In this document: positions 46,421 through 57,619 of the stretch, piece after piece | Layout: each line of letters opens with the position of its first letter | Numbering within the stretch: the first letter of the stretch is position 1 | Origin: Delphinapterus leucas | Lineage: Eukaryota; Chordata; Mammalia; Artiodactyla; Monodontidae | Assembly: GCF_002288925.2 (NCBI RefSeq) | Contig: NW_022098021.1 | Location: forward strand, 32,869,203 to 32,933,202 | DNA: 64,000 nt | Reading direction: 5' to 3' | Position numbers and translations under genes: made by a program | Notes under the pieces: model-generated | Told to the model about the DNA's origin: nothing | Seen by the model: only the letters and a program-made list of their open reading frames with translations | The model's database searches: none

Positions 46421-48400
46421 CTGCTGTGTGTTTTACTGTCTTCTTATTTTGCTTAACTTACTGTGTTTGGGGTCTCCTTTTCACAGGCTACAGGTTCATA
46501 TTTCCCGTTGTTTTTGGTGTCTGTCCCCAGTGGCTAAGGTTGGTTCAGTGGGTTGTGTAGGCTTCCTGGTGGAGGGAACTAGTGCCTGTGTTCTGGTGGA
46601 TGAGGGTGGATCTTGTCTTTCTGGTGGGCTGGTCCATGTCTGGTGGTTTGTTTGGGGTGTCTGTGCCCTTATTATGATTTTAGGCAGCCTCTCTGCTAAT
46701 GGATGGATTTGTGTTCCTGTCTTGGTAGTTTTTTGGCTTAGGCTGGTCAGCATTGTAGCTTGCTGGTCGTTGAGTGAAGCTGGCTCTTGGTGTTGAGATG
46801 GGGATCTCTGGGAGATTTTCGCCATTTGATATTACATGGAGGTGGGAGGTCTCTTGTGGACCAGTGTCCTGAAGTTGGCTCTCCCATCTCAGATGCACAG
46901 CACTGACTCCTGGCTGGAGCACCAAGAGCCTTTCATCCACACAGTTCAGAATAAAAGGGAGAAAAAATAGAAAGAAGGAAAGAAAGAAAGAAGATAAAAT
47001 AAAATAAAGTTATTAAAATAAAAAATAATTATTAAGAAAAAAAATTTTTAAGTAAAAAATTTAAAAAATGGACCGACAGAACCATAGGACAAATGGTAAA
47101 AGCAAAGCTATATAGACAAAATCACACACAGAAGCATATACATACACACTCACAAAAAGAGAAAAAGGGAAAAAAAAAAAAATCTTTGCTCCCAAAGTCC
47201 ACATCCTCAATTTGGGATGATTCGTTCTCTATTCAGGTATTCCACAGATGCAGGGTACATCAGGTTGATTGTGGAGATTTAATCCACTGCTCCTGAGGCT
47301 GCTTGGAGAAATTTCCCTTTCCCTTCTTTGTTTGCACGGCTCCCCGGGGTTCAGGTTTCAATTTGGCCCCGCCTCTGCGAGTAGGCCTCCTGAGGGCATC
47401 TGTTCTTCGCTCAGACAGGACGGGTTTAAAGGAGCAGCTGATTCGGCGGCTCTGGGTCACTCAGGCCTGGGGGAGGGAGGGGTACGGCTGCGGGTTGAGC
47501 CTGAGGCGGCAGAGGTCAGCGTGACGTTGCACCAGCCTGAGGCGCGCTGTGCGTTCTCCCGGGGGAGTTGTCCCTGGATCCCGGGACCCTGGCAGTGGCG
47601 GGCTGCACAGGCTCCCGGGAGGGGAGGTGTGGGTAGTGACCTGTGCTTGAGACAGGCTTCTTGGCGGCAGCAGCAGCCTTGGCGTCTCATGCCCGTCTCT
47701 GGGGTCCGTGCTGATAGCCGCGGCCTGCGCCAGTCTCTGGAGCTCCTCTAAGCAGCGCTGTTAATCTCCTCTCCTCACGCACCAGGAAACAAAGAAGCAA
47801 GAAAAAGTCTCTTGCCTCTTTGGCAGCTCCAGACTTTTTCCCGGACTCCCTCCCGGCTAGTTGTGGTGCACTAGCCCCCTTCAGGCCGTGTTCACGCAGC
47901 TAACCCCAGTCCTCTCCCTGCGACGTGACCGAAGCCCGAGCCTCAGCTCCCAGCCCCCGCCCACCCCGGCGGGTGAGCAGACAAGCCTCTCGGGCTGGTG
48001 AGTGCTGGTCGGCACCGAACCTCCATGTGGGAATCTCTCTGTTTTGCCCTCCGCACCCCTGTTGCTGCCCTCTCCTCCGTGGCTCTCAAGCTTCCCCTCC
48101 GCCACCTGCAGTCTCCGCCCGCGAAGGGGCTTCCTAGTGTGTGGAAACCTTTCCTCCTTCACAGCTCCCTCCCACTGGTGCAGGTCCCATCCCTATCCTT
48201 TTGTCTCTGTTTTTTCTTTTTTCTTTTGCCCTACCCAGGTACGTGGGGAGTTTCTTGCCTTTTGGGAGGTCTGAGGTCTTCTGCCAGCATTCAGTAGGTG
48301 TTCTATAGGAGCTGTTCCACATGTAGATGTATTTCTGATGTATTTGTGGAGAGGAAGGTTATCTCCGTGTCTTACTCTTCCGCCGTCTTGAAGCTCCTCG
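46421..48400 (-). promoter_or_regulatory. L1 5'UTR with internal promoter
   Basis: The outer 900 bp (47.3-48.2 kb) is CpG-rich and mimics a CpG island. The extreme 5' end carries AAGACGGCGG (48391-48382 on the minus strand), a YY1-type start-site motif with one change. An A-rich block at 46.94-47.06 kb (plus-strand reading) is a normal part of this 5'UTR. Many spurious frames arise here. They are not genes. Confidence 0.85.
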
Positions 48401-48413
48401 TGACTTAAGGTTG

Positions 48414-48980
48414 GAGAAAAGTTTTCCAGCAGTGACTCACACACTTGTCTGCTTCAAAAAGAAGCGGGTGTCTATGTATTAATGTCAACACTTCGGATCT
48501 AGTAATGCATAAGGTATCCATGAAAGATATAATAATAAGAGGAAAGGCTACAGAAAAAGTCTTTAATTAACCTCCTTCCCAAATCTTCCAACCATTCTGT
48601 CAAACTAGATCCAGCTGTGACTGAAGACAATAGACCGCTGGTATTTATTGGTCTCTAAGGAAGGTGCCTCACCACTGCAGGTTAATGTAGAAAAGTCAAT
48701 CTGGGCAATTCATGGTGGACACGGTCAGTCCAGTGCTTTCTTGGTTACTCATGGTTTGCCCTAGACACAGCACTTTTTTTCTCTCTTTTCTCCTTCCCTT
48801 CACCCAGGGTGATTTTTCAGTTAATGGGCAAGGACTATGAATCATCTGGACAGCAGAGAGGACAGGGTTTTTTCCTTGATGATGCTCCTTGGTCCTATGC
48901 TGCTGCCTTTTGGACAGTGTCCTCTCTTCTTGCAACATCTGCTAAGATGGCTGGAGCAAAAGTTTGGTAGAACCTCTCAA
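48414..48980. other. No gene or clear repeat
   Basis: Continuation of the L1 target locus. A minus-strand frame at 48696-48938 has no recognised domain. Confidence 0.35.
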
Positions 48981-48984
48981 CAAT

Positions 48985-49095
48985 CTTGAAAGAGTTATCA
49001 TCCTACTATGAATGGGGAAACTGAGACCCAGAGAGGTTAGGTACTTTGTACAAGGATCACATAGACATAAATGACAGAGCTTGCAGCCTTGTATA
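48985..49095 (-). mobile_element. MIR fragment, antisense
   Basis: gaatggggaaactgagacccagagaggttaggtactttg, aaggatcacatag, atgacagagctt: the reverse complement of the MIR core region. Confidence 0.7.
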
Positions 49096-50375
49096 GTTCA
49101 AAAAATGGAATGAGAATGATAACTTAGGGATAAAAAGTAGAATTTTATTTAATACATTGTCTAGCAAGCTTCTAGAGATAGCTATACTTTATTAAATTGC
49201 ACATAAAAATATGTGGGGATACTTCTTCAAGGAATAAAATGTATACGAATAGCATCAATTTATGATCACAAGAAATGGACCAAAGAGGAGTGAAAAACCC
49301 AAGAATGATGAAAACACCTTCCATATATTCAGCATGTGTATTATTTCTATAGGTTTGGAATGTAACGGTCTGTGCGCTCATCTAAAATGACAAGAGAGTA
49401 GGAGATAGAGTAGGAGATAAAAATCTCCTAACACAAACAGCAGTTTTGTTTCCAATGACAGTGCAAAGAGCCAAGCAAAATCTACACTAGGTAGTTTAAA
49501 TTACTTTCTTCAGGCTGACTTTAAGAGTGATTTGATTCCTACTTTGTGCTAGCAAAAATACACCTTTGAGCCTCTGTGTGTTTTATTCCCTTTTCCTTCA
49601 TTTAAACTCACACACCCACAATCCACTCACCCTCAGACACACACACATAACCCACACAAAATATATATAGATTAAGTCTTCTCTAAATCTAATCACAAAT
49701 AATACAGTTCTAATGGGGGATGTCCAGGCATTGTGATAGGCTTATAAGGAATGATATTTTAGCTAAAAATCCTTTAAGCAGACCTTATGCCAACTGGCCT
49801 TCTTAATCAAATGCTTGACACTATAGGAGACTCATCAAATCCTCTTCATTAGTTTTTCCTTAGAATAGTGAACAGACTTAATTTTTCAAGGTACTTATTG
49901 GTTAAATTGGTTCTCATTTTGATGTTTTCCTGGGGTAAAAAAAGTTGGGGAAGTTGAATTTGATGCTGAACTGAGCCTGTAGGCATGATACTCAGTAAGT
50001 CAGACTCACTAAATGGAACCATCAGCAAGAAATCAGAGGGAGGATAAAACCTTATGGGTTGGGTATGTCTGATATATGTGCCTGGCTTGGCATAGTAAAA
50101 ACAAATAAATATTCAAGAAAATAAATTTTAAAAAATTGGCCTGGGCATCAAAGGATCTAAATTTATTTTTAATTAGATTTGTGACCTCCTGTTTTCCCCA
50201 TTAAATATGGAATACTTTTGCATGCCAACAGGATAAAGTTGTGAGAAAATTACTGTAAGCAGAAGTGCTTCTAAAACCTGATTTATCCTCCCTATGCCTA
50301 AAATACTTTAACATTTCTGGATGATGAAAAATTAGTAGATTAAAATATAATGTTCTGAGGGTTACTACTCTAAAA
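49096..50375. other. Unique non-coding sequence
   Basis: No exon or repeat recognised. CA-rich patch at 49610-49660. Confidence 0.4.
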
Positions 50376-50379
50376 GCTC

Positions 50380-50570
50380 ATTAAAATTGATAAGAAAAAC
50401 ACTGAGACCCCAATATAAAAATGAGCAAAGGATATGAACAAACAGGACATACCAACAAAGATAATTAGCAAGCAAACATATGGGAAAATGTTTAACCTTG
50501 TTAGTTACCAAAGAAATTCCAGTTAAAATAACATTGTGTTAATACCGTACCATTTAAATGTGTCAAGGAA
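50380..50570 (+). mobile_element. L1 distal ORF2 fragment, displaced
   Basis: aaaatgagcaaaggatatgaac ... agcaagcaaacatatgggaaaatgtttaacc ... aaagaaattccagttaaaataac is the ORF2 3' part but precedes upstream ORF2 text at 50580, so the L1 is rearranged or two copies adjoin. Confidence 0.65.
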
Positions 50571-50577
50571 ATTATAT

Positions 50578-51190
50578 ACTGGTGGATTCTACCAAACATT
50601 TAAAGGAGAATTAACATCAATCCTTTACAAACCCTTCTAAAAAATAGAAGAGGAGGGAACCCTTTCTTACTCATTCTATGAGGCCAGTATGACCCTGATA
50701 CCAAAACCAGACAAAAACATCACAAGAAAACTACAAACCAATATGTTTTATAAATACAGATGTAAAAATCTTCAACAAGATACTAGCAAATGAAATCCTG
50801 CAACATATAAAAATATAATACACCATGACCAAGTAGGATTTATCTCAAAAAATCATGGGTAAATATTACATACCACATTAATGCAATGAAGGGAAAAAGC
50901 AACATATCATCTGAATAGACGCAGAAAAAGCATTTGATGAAATCCAATACCCTTTCATGAAAAAACACTCAATAAACTGAAAGTAGAAGGGAACTCCCTC
51001 AACCTAATACAGGCCATCTCTAAAAATCCACAGCTAACATCATACTTAATGATGGAAAACTAGATCCCCCAAGATCAGGAATAATAAAAGAATATCTGCT
51101 TTTACCACGTCTACTCAATATTGTACTAGAAGTACTAGTTAGAGCAAGTAGGCAAGAAAATGAAATAAAAGTAATCCAAATTGGAAAGGC
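50578..51190 (+). pseudogene. L1 ORF2 reverse transcriptase fragment
   Basis: At DNA level: ggattctaccaaacatttaaagg, aggccagtatgaccctgataccaaaaccagac, caccatgaccaagtaggatttatc, gcagaaaaagcatttgatgaaatccaa and gtactagaagtactag, i.e. the RT fingers-palm blocks ([15 protein letters not shown]) up to just before FADD. Stops in all frames. It ends abruptly at ggaaaggc. Confidence 0.75.
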
Positions 51191-51240
51191 TCTCTATTCT
51201 GTTCTGTTGATCTATGTGCCTATTTTTAATGCCAATATAT
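51191..51240 (-). mobile_element. Inverted L1 fragment adjoining the RT piece
   Basis: tctctattctgttctgttgatctatgtgcctattttt is the reverse complement of an ORF2 block lying downstream of RT, in direct contact with the plus-strand piece. This is the typical outcome of twin priming (5' inversion) or a later inversion. Confidence 0.65.
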
Positions 51241-51795
51241 GATTATATCTTTTAACTTATTTTTATATATATACAAGGATGGACAAAGAACATGGACACA
51301 GGAAACCAAGTGATTCACTAACATGGTATAATCATTGGTATCCCACTCCTCCTCATAATTGCATTAATTATGAAGATTATGAATCAACCACAATGTTCTT
51401 TAGTATTGTGATGTCGTTATATTTAAAACATTTTGAAAATACTTGAAGGAGGATTTCTGAGTGTTCCTTTGGATATGTCTAGCATATAAAGAAAGATGTG
51501 TGGATACTCAGTCTAGAAAATGATTCTGACCAGGATCATAGCAACACTGAAAGATGTAGCCAAGTGCAGTGAGGTGGGGTGCCTACATCCTCTGCAGAGC
51601 AGCCTGGCCAAGATTGTCTCCTGGAGGTGCAGCCAGACCAGGGGGGTGAGATGTGGGCCTTCCCACTGACCAAGGCTAGGACAACAGACTGTGTACTATG
51701 AAAAGGAAATATATAATTACAGGAATGGTGACCTTGAGGAATGCTCCTTATATGAATCAGAGACTGGAGCACATCACTGGATCTTTAAACAGAAG
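51241..51795. other. No gene or clear repeat
   Basis: A minus-strand frame at 51536-51772 overlaps a GC-richer patch but has no domain or splice support. Confidence 0.35.
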
Positions 51796-51799
51796 TTTT

Positions 51800-52230
51800 T
51801 AAGATATAACATGTTTTTACAATTTTTAATATTACAGCATATTGCATACATATTTACATATAGAAAAGTACACAATTCAAGCCTACAACTAGGTGGATAT
51901 TTACATAAGTATAAGTTAATTTTGCCACTGCCCAGATCAAGACAGAACTTTTCTGGCAGTACCAGCAGGCTCTTGGTGCCCACTCACAGTTGATAACCCA
52001 GCCAAAGGCAACAACTATCAGACCTGTATCACCATAGACTTAGGTTTGCTGCGTTTGAACTTGACAAATATGGGATTATTCAGCATGTACTCTTTTGTGC
52101 CCCCTTCTCTTGCTCAGTATTACAACTGGGAGATTCCTCCATGATATGCATGTATCTAGAATCTATTCTGTTTCAGTGCTGTGTAGTATTGTCAATTTAC
52201 AATGTGGATTTACAATTCCTGTAATCTGCC
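51800..52230 (-). mobile_element. Old L1 3'UTR fragment, antisense
   Basis: agaaaagtacacaattcaag, ttttgccactgcccagatcaagacagaacttttctgg and acaaatatgggattattcagcatgtactc, ending with gattcctccatgatatgcatgtatctag, in the order of the inverted L1M 3'UTR. Confidence 0.5.
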
Positions 52231-54640
52231 TCCTGCAGAATGTAGAAAGGTTAACGAATTTCCTTTTATTTAAATTTCACTCTGATGTTAAATACATGCA
52301 TGATTAAATAAACTATCTTAAGAGGAGGAAGTTTAAAATAATAAAAAAAGAATTTCCCTAAGACTATTTGGTCTTGATAAAACGTCAGATGTAGTCAGTT
52401 GGAGAGCTGTTGCTTCTGAATAAATAAAATGGGCAGATGTTTGGGAAAATCTGTAGCATTGTATGATAATCCTGTGGAGAAGGTAGGCAGAACCATGAAG
52501 TAGAGGGATTGACCAGTTGGCCAAAGTGGTAAACAAGGGAAATTTGCAAGTCCAGGAGGGTTTGCAGGGAGCACACAGTGATCACACAGCCCTTTGGAGT
52601 TGTGGGTTTGAGGCACATGCAGTGTGACTCCAGTGGCCTGTTCTGTCCTATTGTACAGCCATCTTGCCTGTTTCAGGCAGAAGATTAGATTAGGTTCAAA
52701 TAGAAGTGATGAGGAAAAGGTTTCATTTCAGTCTTAGCTGTCAGTAAGCTGCTGTTTTCAAACACCAGGCTTTCAGACTACAGCTAACAGACTTAGGTTG
52801 GAAACGGAGAATCAGTTCCTAAGAGCTATAAACCACATTTCAGAGCTTGCTCTGGGAGGACATCAGAGGTTAGATTATGTTAAATAGTAATAGTAGTAAT
52901 AATATTAGTGTGTAAGTCTGTTCTTATTTAATGGGGAGATTGGAGCATGTGTTTTCTGTACCTACAGCTGGTGACCTTCTCAGTGGTTCCTCTCACCTCT
53001 GCATTCTCTTCTTCTCAGAACTTGGTGTACGGAATCTTTATTTCCTGGAAAGGTAAAGTAATTGTTGACTTGTGAATCTATAGAAGCTGGCAGGTAAGCT
53101 TGTTGGCTGCTCACCAATCCAGCTTTCTACTGACAGAGAAAATTTCTTTGTTTGTCATAACTAAACATATTAAGATGTATAGAACATATTTTGAATGTTC
53201 TAGCATAAGTTGGCACTCACTAAGGTCTGTGTGACCTTGGGGAAATTAGATCTTGGTGTCTGAGTTTCCTCAACTGTAAAACTATGATTTTAAATTGAGA
53301 ACGCTAAAGTGCATGTTTAAATGCTGATATAATTTATTTCTAATTCAAGCCATGTAGAGAATCTCAAAAAAGAAAAAAAATTCCCCTTAGATGTTAGGCT
53401 TAGCCTTACAACAGCATTGACTCCAGGAACCAAACATTTGATTTTGAATAACCTTGAATTATATTCTGCTTGAATCTGGGTGCTACATTTGGAGCTCACA
53501 ATGTACCCCACTGAAGCGGCAGAGGAGCACCAGGAGGCAAAAGAACAATTACTTCCTGAAAAAGAGTGATGAGACCCTGACAATAGAGTGGTCTTTTTGG
53601 GATAGATAGAGAAAGTGCCAAATGTCAGATAACATTAGATTAATTTGAGATCCAGAGAACATTTAGGTCAGACTAACAAATTTATCTTTATTTGTGCTCT
53701 TAGCAACCTGTGTACCAGGTGTTTATTACTCTTGGACAAGAGCCTTCTGCTTATCTGGGAAGAGTTCATTGAGACATGAGTGTCCATTACGTAGGTGTGA
53801 CATTAAGTGATAGGAAGTTGGCATGCCAAGCCCATGTTGTAAGGGACCATGTTTTATGAGGAGGAAATGTTCATGATTAAGAATTTCTTAGACAAAATTA
53901 GGCTCATGTTTAAATTATCCTGAGTTATAAGATGATCACCAGAGAAAATGTGTAGTCATCCTCCATGGAATTGTGCTTATTTCAGGCAAAATTATTCCTA
54001 ATGCCCATCCCTCCTTTTAGTGTCCAATATACAGCTGTCAAGTGTTGATGCAAGGCATGAAAATTCCATTTTTCTTTTCTTCTATAAAAAACACGAAAAT
54101 CCTCCCATGCAATCTTCTAGGCTATTGTCATACAGTATGATTTATGTATTTCTTATATGTTTCTTTCTTTTCAAATCTGGAAGTATATTCTTTTGTTTTA
54201 TTGGGCTATTTATTCTCTTGACATCCTTGGATGTGAGTTAATGGAACCATGATAAAAGAATAGAGAAGTAGAACAAACAAGCCTGATTGTATAGATTAGG
54301 ACTGCCTGACAGATTAGGGATGGCAAGGATAGGAACAAAAGATAAAAATCACCTGATTCATGTGCACTGGGATGGTCCAAATAAACCAGTGCTTGAAGGT
54401 TTTGCTATACTGTGACTCTGAAAAATAAATGCAGGAAAGATTGGGTTATGACTGTGGGAATTAAGGAAAGATGTTTGCTTTCCTTTAAAAAAATTAATTT
54501 TGATACATAAAATGTAAATGCTTAGTCTAAGAGCCTAGCACAATGCTTTGCATTAAATGAGCATTTAATAGATATTTGTGAAAGTCAGGGAAAGGAGTTG
54601 ATGCATGTGAGGCTAAGGAGATGGAGTAGGCAGACATCTA
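52231..54640. other. Mostly unique sequence with one MIR fragment
   Basis: MIR-like text at 53215-53310 (ctgtgtgaccttggggaaatt, ctgagtttcctcaactgtaaaac) and a possible MIR 3' end at 54525-54590 (agagcctagcacaatgc, atgagcatttaatagat). No gene recognised. Confidence 0.4.
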
Positions 54641-54644
54641 TTAG

Positions 54645-55145
54645 TTTGTCTTCCCAGAAGAGTTCCCACCCCCTTTCTGGCCAGGCCCCATTCATGTGGC
54701 TAAGATTGGAGCATGCTACCATCTGACAGGTCCTGCTGGTTCTGATTGGTGTAGGGATGGAAACCCAAAGTAAAATAATCCTGGTGCCTTCTCTCCACAG
54801 TGATTGGCCCAGAGAAGCACCCTTAACAAAATCTGAGCCAATTGGAAGGCCTCCCCAGGATTTTTCAAGTTGGAAACATGGAAAATCATGGTAAAGCTGG
54901 AAGAACGTAGGAGTGAAAACCGCTGGTTTTTACTCTTCCATACTCAGGAGGAAATAAGTCTGACGTGGAGAAGTCAACCCACAGATAGAAACAGGAGAGG
55001 GAGAAAAGTCCTGACCACATTTGTCCCTGGTTCTAGCTGTTCCTATGGCCCAGTTTTATCCTTGGCCCTTGTGAGATTTGGTCACTTGAGCCAACCTGCC
55101 CCCTTCACCAAAGCTCAAGGAGTCCTAACTAATACAAGGGACACT
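54645..55145 (+). mobile_element. Unassigned ancient LTR/MER-like repeat
   Basis: Texture of a dispersed repeat: tggccaggccccattcatgtgg, ggtgtagggatgg, agtgattggccc, ccaattggaagg, aaggagtcctaactaatac. Family not identified. Confidence 0.3.
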
Positions 55146-55194
55146 TAAAGTAGAAGTAGAACTGGACTGATTTGGAAGTAACTAGACTCTGAGC

Positions 55195-56330
55195 AATGTG
55201 AGGTCAAGGATCATGTCTTTCATCTTTATAATCGCAGTGCGTGAAGTAGTGCTTGGTACTGTTGGTAATCAATAACTGCAGAGTCATTCCAAATACATTT
55301 ATTAAGTATCCAGGAAACATGCTAAGTGCTGGGAATAAAACAGTGAGCAAGACAATTGCAGTCCTTGTCCTTAAGAAGCTTTCAATCAAGAGAGAGCACA
55401 GACATAACCGGCAATGGTAATAAAAAGTGATGCTTGATAGAGGAGTATTTAATTAGGGTTATTGGGCAACAAATAGATAGTGTAGCTAATCTAAGCAAAG
55501 AAGGGAATTATTAACTAACGGGCTATTTCACAGAACCCGAGGGGAAGAATGCAGCCTAGCCTTAGTGAGGACAGGGACAAGAACTGGAGAGACATTGTCC
55601 ACCCAGAAGTGTTCGTTCTGACTCTCCTCTCTGCTTCTCTTTATCTTTTCCCAAAGACTGCTCCCCAGTCTGAGTGCTGCTCTAAAGCACAGGTCACAGT
55701 TATAAAATTGGTCACAGCTTCCAAGAACAAACCTGTCTGAGGAAGATAATCAAACTGACCAGAATTCCTCTGAGGAGGAATATCTAGTTTGAAGTAGTCC
55801 TTGGATAAGTTGGTAGGCTGAGTGGGTGAGCCCTCAGGGCATGCTCGAGTTGCACAAGCTGATTGCTGTCAACTCTGTGCATAAAACAAGAAGAATGGGT
55901 GTGACCCAGGAGAGACAGTTAGGAAGGAGAGGGTTTAGAGAAGAGACTGAATGACCTCTCTACCCTCCACCTCATTAACAACAAAGACTACAAAAGTTAA
56001 AAGATACTCAATGACCAGATACTTGTAATGAAAATGGTGATAGAGAGCTGAGTTCTGTCTGGCTTGGAGCAAAATGAGACAGTCCATGAATAGGCAAGAG
56101 GAAGACAGCCAAGTTACACAAGTTAGTATCCCAGCCACCTGGAGAGACTCATTCTCTTTGCTCCTATTTCATGTTGCCAGAAAAGAAACTCTGATTGGCT
56201 GATCTTGGGACTGGTCAGTCTGATAGGCATGTACAAAATGACTGTTGGGTCCACAAGGGGGGTAGATGGGATAGTTAAGGGGATTCTTGTGAACTGGTCA
56301 GATGTTCTAAAAAGCATTTAATACAGGGAA
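55195..56330. other. Ancient repeat-like mixture, no gene
   Basis: 55210-55400 (tttattaagtatccaggaaacatgctaagtgctggg, agtccttgtccttaagaagctt) is L2/MIR-class in style. 55450-56300 contains agggttattgggcaac and tctgattggctgatcttggg motifs reminiscent of old LTR or MER elements. No exon with splice signals was found. Confidence 0.3.
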
Positions 56331-56828
56331 GAAATGGGTGTCAAGGGAACATATAAGAGAGGTGTCTAATTCATGCTAAATATTCTTTGAATAAAAGAAT
56401 GAGTAAACTAGACTTTCTTGTGTGGTTTGTCAAAAGCTGTGATATATACAGAAGGAAGACAAAGCCATGAGGCAGTCAAAGTCAAGAGTAAGAAAAAGCC
56501 ATGAGGTAGGAAGAGAGTAAGTGGAATACGTGGTTGCAAGAGAAGTAGAAGCTGAGACAGAGACTCCAGAGGCTTTGCTGATGTGGGGGAGGGCAGATGA
56601 TGAGATGCGACCCAGCGAGCAGACGAGCGCTGTTCCTGTTCTCCTCAAGGTCTGACTCTGTGAACGGAGGGCTATTATTCCCAAGACCTGGTAGTTTAAA
56701 TGCTGGACTTGTCCCTTTTTTTCTTATTTCCTTATTTTCTCCAGTATTCTTACAAGCAACTACCATAGTTGAGATGCCCTGAGCACATTTATGTTCCTGA
56801 GAATCTGAAAGAGCTTAATAACCAAACA

Positions 56829-56911
56829 AGAAAGGAAGGAAGGAAGGGAGGGAGGGAGGGAGGGAGGGAGGGAGGAAGGGAGGGAAGGAGAAAGAAAGAC
56901 AGAAAGAAATG
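56829..56911. repeat. (GGAA)n(GGGA)n purine microsatellite
   Basis: About 80 bases of pure purine on the plus strand, with at least seven consecutive GGGA units in the middle and GAAA units at the right edge. It can adopt triplex or G-quadruplex-like structures. Confidence 0.92.
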
Positions 56912-57419
56912 AGCAGGATCACGGTTAGCACATGCATGTTTATAATTGAGTAAGAGTTTCGTTCTCCCCTTCAACCCAGTTCCTTTCTCATAGTTTCTGT
57001 TTTCCTCTCCATCCCTACTTCTTTATTCCCTACAAATTCCCTCTCTCAGCCTCCGAATAAAAAACCTATTCTACCCATCTTTCTCCCTTCCCTTTCTATT
57101 TAGTTACACATAATGTTGTACAGATGTTCACTGGGTTGCTCAACACTCAACTTATGCAAATTTGACTTTATACAAATTATTACATAAGGCACATAATAAA
57201 ATTTTAGAGACACAGAAAATTTTGCATTATGTGTGGAAATGAAAAGTATTTTAGTGCATAGATGAATGCTAAGAAGCAAGGCCTAAAATAGCCCCTATGA
57301 GGAAAAGGGCAATTGCTCTTCCCCTTCTGCTGTCTCTTAATCCCTGCATTGATGGAGTCACACTCCTCCTCCATCTTCTTTGACTCCACTGTGGTAGGAT
57401 CTGCAGTGAAGTGCTCAGA

Positions 57420-57605
57420 ACTGGGATCCCACTGCTAGGGGTGTCACATCCTTTTTTTAGCTGAGTGACCTTGGGTAAATCACATAATCTCTCTAAATCT
57501 TAATTTCCTACTCTACAAAGTAGAGATAATAAGGTTTCCTTCCTTGGAGTTGTTATAAGAAACAAATCAGATAACCTTTGCATAATGCCCAGCCTGTAAT
57601 GAATA
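57420..57605 (+). mobile_element. MIR SINE
   Basis: tagctgagtgaccttgggtaaatcac, taatctctctaaatcttaatttcctactctacaaag, gagttgttataagaaac, cataatgcccagcctg. Confidence 0.75.
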
Positions 57606-57619
57606 TCCTTGCCTGATAT

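Larger units (their letters stand above)
43617..48400 (-). mobile_element. L1 LINE with complete 5' end but lacking its 3' half, flanked by TSD
   Basis: Reading leftward from 48400: L1 start GAGGAGCTTCAAGACGGCGG, a CpG-rich 5'UTR (48400-46421), ORF1 (about 46420-45555), ORF2 start at 45496, then endonuclease and the first part of RT, ending near 43617. The rest of RT, the Cys-rich C-terminus, 3'UTR and poly(A) are absent. TGACTTAAGGTTG at 43610-43622 and 48401-48413 is a 13 bp TSD; its AGGTTG overlaps the L1 edge as microhomology. Confidence 0.9.

Noticed and set aside
45873..46796. 307-codon plus-strand frame, the longest in the window
   Set aside because: It is the antisense of L1 ORF1 and 5'UTR; hydrophobic composition comes from A-rich sense sequence read backwards.
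47269..48297. GC-rich frames suggesting a second gene promoter
   Set aside because: The whole block lies in the L1 5'UTR, in the right order and joined to ORF1.
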